The position numbers and the translations under genes were made by a program. DNA of 64,000 nt from Candidatus Villigracilis proximus (lineage in GTDB: Bacteria > Chloroflexota > Anaerolineae > Anaerolineales > Villigracilaceae). The notes under the pieces were generated by a model. The model saw only the letters and a program-made list of their open reading frames with translations. It was not told where the DNA came from and did no database searches. The stretch covers positions 1 to 64,000 of the forward strand of contig JADKBB010000015.1 in assembly GCA_016715195.1 (NCBI GenBank). The letters are read 5' to 3'. Shown here in pieces: positions 1-8,643 of the stretch; position 1 is the first letter of the stretch, and every line of letters starts with the position of its first letter.

Positions 1-450
1 GAACAAGGTAGCGGCGTCATATCCGGCAGGCTGGGCAAAAAAGGGAAAGAGGGTCACCCAAAAGTATTCCAGCCATTCTCCCAATCCGATCTCAAGCAAG
101 GCAACCAGAACGATCAAAGGGACAAGCCACCACCATAGGTTTTTTTGCGTCAGGCCCGTTTTAGGCGAGACAGGATGATTCAACCAAAAACGGCGGCGGA
201 TTGTTTCAAAGCGCAGGTTGCCCTCTTCACGATATAGAATCCACATAGAAAGGATGAACTGCCAGATCAAACCACCGGTGAGGAGTTTGATGCGCAATAA
301 TGCCGCCTCAACTGCGCCAAGACCTGAACTGAGGAAAGGATATACTCCCCAGCCTAAAATCCACATGGGAATTGCGGCGGCAGCCCAAATCAACAGGGTT
401 TCCCTCAAACTGTATTGGGGGATTAGTGAAATGTTATTTTTGTACTCCAT
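1..450 (-). CDS. CPBP-like intramembrane protease, N-terminal part
   Basis: This reading frame runs off the left edge, so only the first 150 residues are visible. It starts with MEYKNNISLIPQYSLRETLL after a TGGAGAT ribosome site. The visible part has hydrophobic segments near residues 18-45 and 55-72, a basic loop with RRRFWLNHP, and another membrane segment from about residue 108. This start and the RET/AAAIPMWILGW pattern resemble N-termini of CPBP-family (Abi/CAAX-like) membrane proteases common in Chloroflexota. The catalytic EE and H motifs would lie outside the window, so the family call is an inference. It is the last gene of a minus-strand series that begins with the MalT-like regulator. 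Confidence 0.6.
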   Translation of the reverse strand, partial: MEYKNNISLIPQYSLRETLLIWAAAAIPMWILGWGVYPFLSSGLGAVEAALLRIKLLTGGLIWQFILSMWILYREEGNLRFETIRRRFWLNHPVSPKTGLTQKNLWWWLVPLIVLVALLEIGLGEWLEYFWVTLFPFFAQPAGYDAATLF

Positions 451-557
451 GATTTATCTCCATTTATTTTTAGAATTTTGTTTGTGAGTATTTTATAAAT
501 ACAAGACATAGCCTTAACGCAAATTGCGCGAAAATTTAAGAAATTCGCCTATTCGCT

Positions 558-779
558 TCATTCGCCAAAAATCACATTCTTGATATGGAATTTGACCGCT
601 TGCTTTATTTTGCACGAAGGCAGCCAAACGGTTTTGGGCCAGGGCCCGCGCCGGCGGGGAGGGGAGCACTCCCTGCGCCTAGGAGGTAGGGATACTATCC
701 GGCGCCAAGTGTAGGAAATATTGAAGAAAAAAAAGCGCCGAAGGTGTCTGGTTCGCGCCAGAATACTAGAATTGCTCAT
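558..779 (-). CDS. small open frame with a GC-rich core, doubtful
   Basis: A 73-codon frame begins MSNSSILARTRHLRRFFFF behind a good ribosome site (AGGAGAAAG, 6 nt spacing). Its middle, about 629-705, is far more GC-rich than the flanks and gives a Pro/Arg-rich stretch (PPRRRECSPPRRRGP) that does not look like a folded protein. The flanks are AT-rich and host-like. I recognise no family. It could be a small gene damaged by an indel or a small foreign insertion behind a native start. Apart from this frame I see nothing else in 451-834. Confidence 0.2.
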   Translation of the reverse strand: MSNSSILARTRHLRRFFFFNISYTWRRIVSLPPRRRECSPPRRRGPWPKTVWLPSCKIKQAVKFHIKNVIFGE

Positions 780-834
780 AATTTACTTTCTCCTGTCTTT
801 TTGCAATTAAATTAATTTTTGTGAAAAACAATAT

Positions 835-1497
835 TTATATTGAAAAAGCAGATTTCACGATAACCCACAGAGAAATCGGTTTTGCACCAAGCCCATCGTT
901 GAACAGGATGACTGTTGTTATAACAAACGCGAAAAAACCAATAACAACAGCGATTTGCAGTAACGACGTTTTCTGAATCTCTTGTTTTGCCTTTACATCA
1001 CAAATTTCGCCCGGGCAGTATTGAGCTTTTTCTTTATAGAACATTGAATAAAATTTACACCCCAAACAAATTCCAAACGCAGATTCAAAGAATAAGAATA
1101 TCAGGCAGGTATGACAAACAAAAAAATTAATGAAGCTGTCTGAATTCATTACAACCAATAGAAGGAAGATGATTGCTGATAAAACCAGACCGATTGTCCA
1201 GGCAAACTTTTTTTGGGCAGCCCCCACATATTCAGGTGTTTGATTGCTGACAATTAAACGCCCGATTATTAATAAAGGAGAATATTTAGGGCTAATAAAT
1301 ATGCGTACGATGAAATCTGCAAGGAAGATCGTGTTGGCATACTTTAGCAGGAGATAATTATCATTAAATATAACCAGTATCCAGGACCAGAACATAAGCA
1401 AATATAGTATTCCTGCCGATGCCCTTATCTCCCGCTCGTTTAAAACAGGGATGTTGTAACCTTCCACGGTTTCCCCAAATTGTTTTACTCTTTTCAT
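835..1497 (-). CDS. DUF4395 membrane protein
   Basis: A 220-residue membrane protein of the DUF4395 family. The family pattern is visible throughout: YNIPVLNEREIRASAG near residue 14, four hydrophobic segments, FLADFIVRIFISPKYSPLLIIGR (residues ~79-101 region), the NQTPEYVGAAQKKFAW loop, and the Cys-bearing ESAFGICLGCKFY followed by QYCPGEICD. The paired cysteines suggest a thiol/redox or sulfur role, as often proposed for DUF4395, but the function is not established. The start ATG is preceded by AAGGAATG. It lies downstream of the DUF6326 genes on the same strand. Confidence 0.85.
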   Translation of the reverse strand: MKRVKQFGETVEGYNIPVLNEREIRASAGILYLLMFWSWILVIFNDNYLLLKYANTIFLADFIVRIFISPKYSPLLIIGRLIVSNQTPEYVGAAQKKFAWTIGLVLSAIIFLLLVVMNSDSFINFFVCHTCLIFLFFESAFGICLGCKFYSMFYKEKAQYCPGEICDVKAKQEIQKTSLLQIAVVIGFFAFVITTVILFNDGLGAKPISLWVIVKSAFSI

Positions 1498-1535
1498 TTT
1501 TCATTCCTTTTTCTATCATTGTTTTTTTACTTTTC

Positions 1536-1571
1536 AATATTGGAGAGGCGATTCTCAACCTCTCCAATATT
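1536..1571. repeat. 13-bp inverted repeat (hairpin)
   Basis: AATATTGGAGAGG at 1536-1548 is perfectly complementary to 1559-1571, with a 10-nt loop. It lies between the broken DUF6326 gene and DUF4395. Neither side carries a strong U-run in the minus direction, so it may be an mRNA-stabilising or attenuating hairpin and not a clear terminator. Confidence 0.5.
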
Positions 1572-1613
1572 CTTATTTGCTGTTGAAACTTGAAGTCGAA
1601 AAAATTGTAAAGA

Positions 1614-2018
1614 TCAGGCTTCGACGTTGCGCCAGGTCGATGCAAACCAGATAATCAGCAGCAGACAGAGCGTCTCAACTGTGGCAATGAATATATAGTG
1701 GGGATATGCCGCCGCGCCGCCCCAGACATAGGCAATGGTGACAATGCCAACGACGATATTAGCTCAGCGATTGATTTCGTACTTCAAGACACGGGACAGG
1801 ATGATCATGGCAATGCCGAGTTGCCCCATGATCGCGCCGAAAAGCATCAGTTGGGGAATGGATGCTCCGGTGCTGACGGAGGTCCTTGCTACTTCTTCCA
1901 CCACGCCGGGGATGAACAGCGAGAGGATGTCTGCTTTCAACATGTTGATCATGACGACGATCCATAGGGTAGAGAGAATGACTTTTGTGTCGAGCTTTTT
2001 GGGGATATTTGCGTTCAT
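1614..2018 (-). pseudogene. DUF6326 family membrane protein with an internal TGA
   Basis: The start MNANIPKKLDTKVILSTLW follows a strong AAAGGAGT site. The first 84 codons give a normal DUF6326 protein ending LSRVLKYEINR. Codon 85 (1764-1766) is TGA, and the same frame then continues as ANIVVGIVTIAYVWGG and on to a normal C-terminus at TGA 1614. The paralogue at 2907-3341 has Trp at this site (KVNRWTNII), so TGA replaces TGG. The full product would be 134 residues with four membrane segments. It is a nonsense-mutated gene or a base error; selenocysteine is not expected at a Trp position. Confidence 0.7.
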
Positions 2019-2109
2019 TTTTGTATTACTCCTTTTTTTATTTGAACTTTGTTGACTCAAGTTGACTGGTATCTGGTTCACCGAAACGAGCGGAAGACCG
2101 AGGTCAGCA
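2016..2109. repeat. direct repeat copy 1 of a ~90-bp cassette junction
   Basis: This segment is nearly identical to 3339-3430. On the minus strand it encodes the end of the small companion protein (DLGLPLVSVNQIPVNLSQQ), then the AAAGGAGT ribosome site and the first codons (MN-N) of a DUF6326 gene. The copy here abuts the end of the GC-rich gene 2110-2841, so it looks like a duplication or recombination junction. Confidence 0.75.
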
Positions 2110-2841
2110 CTATCCACGAATGAGCCGAAGGCCAGTGGCAACGAACCAGACGAGCCACGTAGCTAGGCCCAGAGCCCCGACTAACACTAGTGGCGACCCA
2201 TCTGCGATGGCGAGGTTTCCAGGTCCAGCCAAGATGAGCAAACTGCCGCCCGCCACGCCTAGCAACCGCTGCCACGGTCGCGTCAAACCACTGGCGTGAG
2301 TGGCCAGCGCCGCGCCAAGGAAGGTCGCCCCGAGTGCGGGCAGCGAAAGCGCGAAGGTCGCGGCATGGAGCTGCCACATCAGCTCGAAGGCGGGGGTCGG
2401 CTCGGACAGACCATCCGCGGCGAGGACAACTGCAATGTGCGTGGCAATGGTGAGGGCGAATAACGCCGAGAGCGTCGCTCCGGCTGCTACCGCGAGCCGC
2501 GACCAGTCCGCCCCTGCGCCGCCACGGCGCTGCACGAGCCCGTGCAGCGCCGTGACAAACAACAGGAGCAGCACCATGTTCACGGCCTCCAGGCCCGAAG
2601 TGACGGCCAAGGCGCCCCGGTTCTCGGCGTGGTAAGTGAGGACCACACCAAGAGGATCGCCGTAGCTAGGCGCTCCAGTGACCCCAAACAACGCGTTCTG
2701 AACGAACACCGACACGGCGTAGGCAAGTGCGACGACGCCGACGATTCGCGTCGTGGCCCCCCGGTTCCCCACAGCCATCGCTGGTGTTGCTGCTTCGCTC
2801 ATTTTGACACTTATGTCTTCTGATAGATTTTGTGTATTCAT
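2110..2841 (-). CDS. GC-rich membrane protein, chimeric start
   Basis: A 243-residue protein with about six hydrophobic segments, rich in Ala, Gly, Leu and Val. I do not recognise a firm family; it resembles actinobacterial membrane proteins of the DUF4386 kind. The first 13 codons (MNTQNLSEDISVK) are AT-rich and look like the start of a DUF6326 paralogue. From the next Met (MSEAATPAMAVGNRG, about 2802) to the stop, the base composition jumps to very GC-rich, with C/G in most third positions. The foreign body ends within a few bases of repeat copy 1. This suggests horizontal acquisition into a native gene, or an assembly chimera. Translation would use the native start region. Confidence 0.6.
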   Translation of the reverse strand: MNTQNLSEDISVKMSEAATPAMAVGNRGATTRIVGVVALAYAVSVFVQNALFGVTGAPSYGDPLGVVLTYHAENRGALAVTSGLEAVNMVLLLLFVTALHGLVQRRGGAGADWSRLAVAAGATLSALFALTIATHIAVVLAADGLSEPTPAFELMWQLHAATFALSLPALGATFLGAALATHASGLTRPWQRLLGVAGGSLLILAGPGNLAIADGSPLVLVGALGLATWLVWFVATGLRLIRG

Positions 2842-2906
2842 AATTATTATTTTTGTTATGTGGTAGGTTTTTATAAAATGTGTTGATTTAAGTAAGAGTT
2901 TTTGTT

Positions 2907-3590
2907 TTAGTTACGAGTTTCAATAAGAGGCCACTTCCAGGAATAACGGATAATGAGACAAAGAAGAATCACTTCTATAACTGCGGCAAAATACATATGC
3001 AACCAAGTCTCTCCTACCAAATTAAACAACATATAAGGAATATATACCGCAGCCACGATTATGTTTGTCCAACGATTTACTTTAGCCGGCAGGGCAACAG
3101 AAAGGAAAATCATAAGAACTGGAATTGCTACAAAAAACATTGCTACCATTAGAAAGACATATGAAATGTCAAATGTAAATACTTTTCCTGCCAGAATATC
3201 TTCTATTTTGCCCGGCATATATAAGTGGAAATGATCTACATAGGTGTAGAGAAACATGAAACTCGTCCACAGTGCTGCAAGCTTCAGTTTCAAACTGACT
3301 TTGATGTCTTCCATTTCAGTGGTCATGTTGTTTGTATTCATTTTTGTATTACTCCTTTTTTTATTTAGAATTTGTTGACTCAAGTTGACCGGTATCTGGT
3401 TCACCGAAACAAGTGGAAGACCGAGATCACGCACCCGGCGTAGGATTCCGTATAGGGCGGGCTGATCAGGCACAGGTCCAGAAAGAAGCGTGTTTCCATC
3501 CTCTTCCAGTGTCATTGACATGCCGTCAAACCAGTCTGCCCAGTGAGCATCCAGATGTCCTGCGATTCGAATTTCGTAGAAGTAAGTCAT
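2907..3590 (-). CDS. small companion protein read in frame into DUF6326 membrane protein
   Basis: One open frame joins two units. Residues 1 to ~77 (MTYFYEIRIAGHLDAHWADWFDGM...LLSGPVPDQPALYGILRRVRDLGLPLVSVN) are the small protein often found beside MalT-like LuxR regulators in Chloroflexota. After a linker (PVNLSQQILNKKRSNTK) comes MNTNNMTTEMEDIKVSLK at 3341, the start of a 144-residue DUF6326 membrane protein with four helices and the KVNRWTNII motif. An AAAGGAGT ribosome site lies just before 3341, so the DUF6326 part is probably also made separately. Normally the two would be separate genes; the missing stop between them is odd and is shared with repeat copy 1. The function of both parts is unknown. 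Confidence 0.7.
   Translation of the reverse strand: MTYFYEIRIAGHLDAHWADWFDGMSMTLEEDGNTLLSGPVPDQPALYGILRRVRDLGLPLVSVNQIPVNLSQQILNKKRSNTKMNTNNMTTEMEDIKVSLKLKLAALWTSFMFLYTYVDHFHLYMPGKIEDILAGKVFTFDISYVFLMVAMFFVAIPVLMIFLSVALPAKVNRWTNIIVAAVYIPYMLFNLVGETWLHMYFAAVIEVILLCLIIRYSWKWPLIETRN
3339..3430. repeat. direct repeat copy 2 of the cassette junction
   Basis: This is the partner of 2016-2109, with fewer than ten differences over about 90 bp. Here it sits in its natural place between the companion protein and DUF6326 copy 2. It is probably the parental copy. Confidence 0.75.
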
Positions 3591-3670
3591 CGTCAACGCG
3601 CGCAAATATACCGGCAGGGAGGGCTGCCGGTTAGAACCAAAAGTATTGTTTTAAGTATGGTTTGGGGAGA

Positions 3671-6385
3671 TTAGAGCAAGCCCAGTTCGCGGGCGCGCGC
3701 CACTGCTTCGGTGCGGCTTTTGGCTTGCAGCTTGGCAAAAATACGCAGGTTGTGTCCCTTGACCGTGCTCAATGTCACGAACAGTTTCCGGGTAAGCTCC
3801 TGGTTGGAAAGCCCCTGGGCGATGAGTTGCAACACTTCCAGTTCGCGATCACTCAAAGGGTCGATAAGTTCGAATTTTGGATTTATGATTTTTGATTTTG
3901 GGTTTTGAGGTAATGTTGACTGGGAAAATTCGGCAAGAAGTTTTTCAGCATAACCAAACAAAGGATGTGCCGCTATCTGAATCGCAGATCGTAAATCCAA
4001 GATCAACAATCGCATGGGTTCACCTTCGTCAACGAAAAGCCGCAAATAGCCTTCGGACTCGGCGAGTTTTAGAGCTTGCTCCAGCGAGGCGAGGGCGTTT
4101 GACTGTTCTCCCTTTGCCTGGAAGGCAAGTGACAGCACGATCAGAATCTCGATCTGGCTGGCAAGGCGGTTTTGAGTTTCTGCCAGTTTCAAATGACGTT
4201 CCAATGAATTCAACACATCACTGAAATTAACGTTGACTTCCGCCAGTGTAATTCTTGCCAGTGTAACGCGCTCAAACTCATGCAGATAATCGGGCGCATC
4301 GCGCAAAGATAAACCGCTCTTGCGTGCCCATGTCTGCGCGTTCATAAGCTGCCCTTGCTTGAGATAAATGCGCGCCTTCATCGCAGCCACAGGACGCAGA
4401 TTGGGAATGGGCGTGCGCACGTAAAAACGCTGGGCTTCATCCAATGCTTCCAGCGCGGCGTCATAATCACCTTCATATTCTTTCAAATGCGCCTGCGCCA
4501 AATTTTTGCGATACGCCCAATCTACAATGGGGGTTTGCCTGCCGAGTTCAAAGGACTTTTGTAAATGACTTGCAGCGCGTTCATCCTCACCCATTTCGTA
4601 ATACAGCAGCCCCAAACCCAAATGATGATGTGCAGTAATGCTTTCCACGCCATGCGTTTCCGCCAATTCCAAGGCTGTCTGATAGACCTGAATCGCATCG
4701 CGCAGCCGCCCTTGTGAAATAAGAATATCCGCCTTGGCAAACGAAGCCGCAACCGCAAAAGCAAAATTATCCGCCTGTTGCGTCACATCCACCCAATTGC
4801 TCATGAGCGTAAAAGACTTATCCAATTCACCGCTTGCCCAATAGGTGCCGCTCAAAATTGCCGAAGCCTGCGCTTGCAAGAACGCATCGTCAGACGGCGC
4901 CATGTCTTGCGCCATCTCTGAGAATTTAAGCGTATCTGAAAAGCGTTCTTCCACCTGGGCATTGTAAGCATGCGCAATGGCGATCCGCGCAGGCAATGTG
5001 CTGAATTGCTCTTTTTCTACAATCACCATTTCTTTTAATGGACGCTTCAAACAAGCTTCTGCTTCTTGCAGGATGGATTCACTTGCAGTCGCATTGCCTG
5101 CATCAGCATACGACCAGCCCATTTGAGTCAACAAGACGGGACGAACGCGCCTCACACTTAACGGAAGCTGGTTCGCCCACCCAAGCCAGGTGCCCATCTG
5201 AAAGCTTTCATCCATGCTCAGCCAGTTTGTTTCCACCAACGTGGCAGCACGGTCAAAGTCTGTGGCGGCGAGGGCGTGCTGAAATGCATCACCGATCTCG
5301 CCGCTTTGTTCAAACCACTCACTGGCACGGATATGAAGCTGTGAAATTGCCTCTTTGTTCTGCTTTTGACTCAACCGCTGACGGAGCAAATCACGGAAGA
5401 GGTGATGATAGCGATACCAGCGCCGTTCATCGTCCAATGGAATGACGAACAGGTTGGCACGTTCCAGTTGTTCGAGCATGGTTTGCGCCGAAAGAGTCTC
5501 GTCCTGCCATAGCGCATCACACAGCGAGCCGTTCAATCGATTCAAAATGGCAGTGTGCAATAAAAATTCCTGCACAGCTTCGGATTGTTTTTGCAGCACT
5601 TCTTCCAATAGATAATCCAACACAAATTGGTGCGCTCCGCTGAACGAACGGATAAATTCAACCGCATTCGATTTGCCTTGCATGGAAAGCGCCGCCAATT
5701 GCAGTCCCGCCACCCAGCCTTCGGTGCGCTTATCCAGCGCAGCAACATCTTCACTGGAAAGATCCAGCCCCATGACCTGATTAAGAAAATCGGCGGCTTC
5801 GTTTTCGGTAAAGCGCAATTCAGCAGTACGGACTTCGGTCAACTGGTTTTTGGCACGAAACCGCGCGAGTGGCAGCGCGGGGTCTTCACGGGTGGTGATA
5901 ACCAGGTGCATCTGTTGGGGCATATGCTCCACGAGGAATGCCAGTAATTCATCCACTGCACGCGAATCGACTGCATGAAGATCATCGAGGACAAGGATGA
6001 AGTCATCTTCAATGGAGCTTAATTCGTTGAGAAGTGTGGTTAATAATTCGTTAGGGGGTATCGGCGACGACGATTGAAGCGCCGCCAACACACCGTCACC
6101 GACGCCAGAGATCAGGGTTTGCAGAGCAGCAATAAGGTAGGTCAGGAAGCGGGCGGCATCGCCGTCATTTTCATCCAGCGAAATCCACGCGGCAGGGATC
6201 TTGCAGATCTCCAACCATTCGCAAACCAGCGTGGTCTTGCCAAACCCAGCCGGTGCAGAGATCAAGGTCAGTTTGCGCCCAGCTCGAATACCATCCGAGA
6301 GTGCATCATTGATCCGTTTGCGAAGGACCAGATCACGTTTGAGCGCCGGGATGTTAATCTTTGTTTTGATAAGAAGGCTGGGCAT
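3671..6385 (-). CDS. MalT-like LuxR-family ATP-dependent transcriptional regulator
   Basis: A 904-residue STAND-type regulator. It starts MPSLLIKTKINIPALKR. The NTPase module has Walker A (APAGFGKTTL, ~residue 48), a Walker B-like region (DFILVLDDLHAVD) and the WISLDENDGDAARFLTYL signature. TPR-like helical repeats fill residues ~400-800. The last 60 residues are a LuxR-type HTH (LSDRELEVLQLIAQGLSNQEL...STVKGH). Such proteins bind DNA after ligand and ATP binding, and the ligand here is unknown. The small companion protein and the DUF6326 genes lie directly downstream, so it probably controls them. ATG 6385 is preferred over the upstream TTG at 6400. Confidence 0.9.
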   Translation of the reverse strand: MPSLLIKTKINIPALKRDLVLRKRINDALSDGIRAGRKLTLISAPAGFGKTTLVCEWLEICKIPAAWISLDENDGDAARFLTYLIAALQTLISGVGDGVLAALQSSSPIPPNELLTTLLNELSSIEDDFILVLDDLHAVDSRAVDELLAFLVEHMPQQMHLVITTREDPALPLARFRAKNQLTEVRTAELRFTENEAADFLNQVMGLDLSSEDVAALDKRTEGWVAGLQLAALSMQGKSNAVEFIRSFSGAHQFVLDYLLEEVLQKQSEAVQEFLLHTAILNRLNGSLCDALWQDETLSAQTMLEQLERANLFVIPLDDERRWYRYHHLFRDLLRQRLSQKQNKEAISQLHIRASEWFEQSGEIGDAFQHALAATDFDRAATLVETNWLSMDESFQMGTWLGWANQLPLSVRRVRPVLLTQMGWSYADAGNATASESILQEAEACLKRPLKEMVIVEKEQFSTLPARIAIAHAYNAQVEERFSDTLKFSEMAQDMAPSDDAFLQAQASAILSGTYWASGELDKSFTLMSNWVDVTQQADNFAFAVAASFAKADILISQGRLRDAIQVYQTALELAETHGVESITAHHHLGLGLLYYEMGEDERAASHLQKSFELGRQTPIVDWAYRKNLAQAHLKEYEGDYDAALEALDEAQRFYVRTPIPNLRPVAAMKARIYLKQGQLMNAQTWARKSGLSLRDAPDYLHEFERVTLARITLAEVNVNFSDVLNSLERHLKLAETQNRLASQIEILIVLSLAFQAKGEQSNALASLEQALKLAESEGYLRLFVDEGEPMRLLILDLRSAIQIAAHPLFGYAEKLLAEFSQSTLPQNPKSKIINPKFELIDPLSDRELEVLQLIAQGLSNQELTRKLFVTLSTVKGHNLRIFAKLQAKSRTEAVARARELGLL

Positions 6386-6490
6386 AGATGAGGGTTCCAA
6401 AACTGTTTTGAAAGGCTGCCTTTATGTACGTTTGGGGTTCGCAATAGTTGTGTCTGAAGCACATCTTCACGCCAGACAAAACCAGCGCCA

Positions 6491-7630
6491 TTATAGTGCT
6501 ATCCCAAATTCTTCAACAAACTCAAAAAAAGTTTGGCCGGAATATCCGCGCGGAATCGGCGGTGTCTTTTCAAAAGTGGATTGTAGTTTTTGATTGGAAC
6601 TTGTCTCGCTGCTCTTAACAATGCTGTGCAGCACATCCAATGCGTGATAGGCCATCTCTTTGCTTGCGCGATTCTTTCTACCCGTGCGCATGGCCCAGGC
6701 CATGTCGGCCACACCGAGTCCGCGGCATTCATCGCTGAAAGCATGGCTTTGCTGCATGGTGAATGGTTCGTTGTTGCCTTTCAAAATGACTTTGACATCC
6801 CCGCCAAAACTGTTCGGGTCTTGAATGGAGACAATGCCCATCGTGCCGATCAACGCCACGGCGGGTCTTTCCGGCGCGGTAAAGATGGAATTTGCGTCGA
6901 ACAAAAGATTCCCAACTGTTCCGCATTCAAAGTGCAGAATACCAGACATGAGATTTTCACACTCGATTGCATACGACTCGCCGAAATTTTCCGGCGCATA
7001 ATTTTTGCGCTCGGGCTTGTGAGTGCGCACCACGCCAGAGACTTCCTTCACTGGCCCCAGAATACTGAGCAGCGCGGTGATGTAATAAATGCCCACGTCA
7101 AAACCAATGCCGCCGCCGGGTTTGGCAGTGAAGGGGAAGGCGCGGCTGAAAATTTCGCTGTCGCGGGTCAATACACAATAGCAGGATGTGATCTCGCCGA
7201 TCATGCCGCTATCCACTACATAGCGTGCGGTTTGAATGGCAGAACCGAGGAAGGTATCGGGTGCGGCGCCGAGGTAAAGATTTTTTTCATCCGCAAGTTT
7301 CACCAACTCGGCGGCATGTTCCAATTCCACGGTCATCACTTTTTCGGTGTAGACATGCTTGCCCGCTTCGAGCAATTGTTTGATGACCGGGTAATGTCCC
7401 GTCGGCGCGGTGAGGTTGACAACGATCTCGATGGAATCATCCACGAGGATTTCTTCAAAGGTCATTGGCTTGATACCGTACTTCTCCGCTTTGGCTTGCA
7501 CCTTGGCGGGGTTGCGGTCGTAGCCGCCGACCACGTCCAGAATCTTGAATTTGTTGATCATGGTAGAAAGATACGAATCACTGATTCCACCACAACCGAC
7601 AATGGCTGTTTTTACAGGTTGGATTTTCAT
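6491..7630 (-). CDS. Gfo/Idh/MocA family NAD(P)-dependent oxidoreductase
   Basis: A 379-residue dehydrogenase. The Rossmann motif AIVGCGGISDSYL is at residues 8-20, followed by the GGYDRNPAKVQAKAEKYG segment that selects the dinucleotide. The typical TPTGHYPVIKQLLEAGKHVYTEKVMTVE block carries the family's EK(P) catalytic region (residues ~85-110), here with EKVM in place of EKP. The C-terminal half is the GFO/IDH sheet domain. The family oxidises or isomerises sugar-like substrates; the substrate cannot be told from sequence. ATG 7630 has a clear AAGGAG site. It lies 7 bp after the beta-propeller gene, suggesting an operon. Confidence 0.88.
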   Translation of the reverse strand: MKIQPVKTAIVGCGGISDSYLSTMINKFKILDVVGGYDRNPAKVQAKAEKYGIKPMTFEEILVDDSIEIVVNLTAPTGHYPVIKQLLEAGKHVYTEKVMTVELEHAAELVKLADEKNLYLGAAPDTFLGSAIQTARYVVDSGMIGEITSCYCVLTRDSEIFSRAFPFTAKPGGGIGFDVGIYYITALLSILGPVKEVSGVVRTHKPERKNYAPENFGESYAIECENLMSGILHFECGTVGNLLFDANSIFTAPERPAVALIGTMGIVSIQDPNSFGGDVKVILKGNNEPFTMQQSHAFSDECRGLGVADMAWAMRTGRKNRASKEMAYHALDVLHSIVKSSETSSNQKLQSTFEKTPPIPRGYSGQTFFEFVEEFGIAL

Positions 7631-7637
7631 GTTGAAC

Positions 7638-8519
7638 TTACTCCTTGAGCCGATACGAGACAAATGCAATCGTGCGGTTATCGGGAGACCACGAGTTGAC
7701 GTTGATGGTTCCCTGTCCGCCAAATAAACTGACAATAGTTTTTGCTGCCCCGCCCTCGGCAGGGATGAGGCGCAGTTCCACATTCTTGTTGGCGGGATGA
7801 TCACCCGGGTCTACATCCCCTTTTTTGTAGGCAATGTAAACGACCAATTTTCCATCGGGTGAAACATGCGGAAACCAGCAGTTGGATTCTTCCTGCACCA
7901 TGTGAGTGGGATTCGAGCCGTCCGCTTCCATGCGCCAGACTTGCATCAATCCGCTGCGCACCGAGTTGAACCAGATGTGTTTGCCATCGGGGGAATATTC
8001 AGGGCCGTCATCCAGACCGGACAAATTTGTCAGTTGGGATTCTTCGCCGCCGTCAATCGAGATGGTGTAAATGTCGTACTGTCCGCCGCGCTCGGCGCAA
8101 TAGGCGAGACGCTTGCCATCTGGTGACCATCCATGCAAATAGCTGGGGCCTTTCTCGGTCACCAACTTTGGCGTGCCGCCATGAAGCGGAAGGATATAAA
8201 TTCTTGAAGTTGCATCTTCGTTCGTGAAATGACTGACAGCAAGCTGCGAGTTATCCGGCGAGAGGACGTGGTCATTATTGCAGTCAATTGCAAAACCAGA
8301 GTTGATCTCTTTGATTTCGCCAGTTGCCAGTTCATACGTGTACATGCGTCCCTGACTGTTGTAAACCAGATACTTGCCATCCTGAGTCCAATTGGGCGCT
8401 TCGATGACGCAATCAAACTCTTTGAGCGTAGTCCTGACTCCGGTGTGTACATCCACAGTTTCCAGCGTGCTGAATGAGTCGCGCTGTGCGATCCATTGTC
8501 GTAGTTCGTTGATATCCAT
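7638..8519 (-). CDS. TolB/PD40-type beta-propeller protein
   Basis: A 293-residue protein without a signal peptide, made of repeats of the PD40 type (APNWTQDGKYLVY, HVLSPDNSQLAV, HGWSPDGKRLAY, GPEYSPDGKHIWF, HVSPDGKLVVY, NSWSPDNRTIAF). Six to seven blades form a TolB-like propeller. Homologues near sugar dehydrogenases are annotated as TolB-like or oligogalacturonate lyase-related proteins. The co-directional Gfo/Idh/MocA gene just downstream suggests a shared, possibly carbohydrate-related role. The lack of an export signal argues against a periplasmic TolB. Confidence 0.75.
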   Translation of the reverse strand: MDINELRQWIAQRDSFSTLETVDVHTGVRTTLKEFDCVIEAPNWTQDGKYLVYNSQGRMYTYELATGEIKEINSGFAIDCNNDHVLSPDNSQLAVSHFTNEDATSRIYILPLHGGTPKLVTEKGPSYLHGWSPDGKRLAYCAERGGQYDIYTISIDGGEESQLTNLSGLDDGPEYSPDGKHIWFNSVRSGLMQVWRMEADGSNPTHMVQEESNCWFPHVSPDGKLVVYIAYKKGDVDPGDHPANKNVELRLIPAEGGAAKTIVSLFGGQGTINVNSWSPDNRTIAFVSYRLKE

Positions 8520-8595
8520 TTGATTTGGTCTCCAGTTTTTTGTCGATCAGGTTGTCTTGCAGTTTTACCATATTCAACGACTTTTACTAAAACCC

Positions 8596-8626
8596 TTGAC
8601 TTAGAGTCAACTTCAGGTGTTACACT
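8596..8626 (+). promoter_or_regulatory. MerR-type promoter with 19-bp spacer
   Basis: TTGACT (8596-8601) and TACACT (8621-8626) are separated by exactly 19 bp, the over-long spacing typical of promoters activated by MerR-family DNA distortion. The spacer holds a dyad-like GAGTCAACTTC. The ATG of the MerR gene follows at 8644 with a GAGGTG site, so the regulator probably controls its own operon. Confidence 0.75.
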
Positions 8627-8643
8627 GCCTTTCGAGGTGACCC

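Noticed and set aside
1764..1766. TGA in DUF6326 as a third selenocysteine codon
   Set aside because: The paralogue and the family have Trp here, not Cys, so a nonsense change or base error is simpler.
2110..2841. Insertion sequence
   Set aside because: No transposase and no terminal inverted repeats; the flanks are a direct duplication of native sequence.
6590..7648. 352-codon open frame on the plus strand
   Set aside because: It is antisense to the well-supported Gfo/Idh/MocA gene and has no family features.
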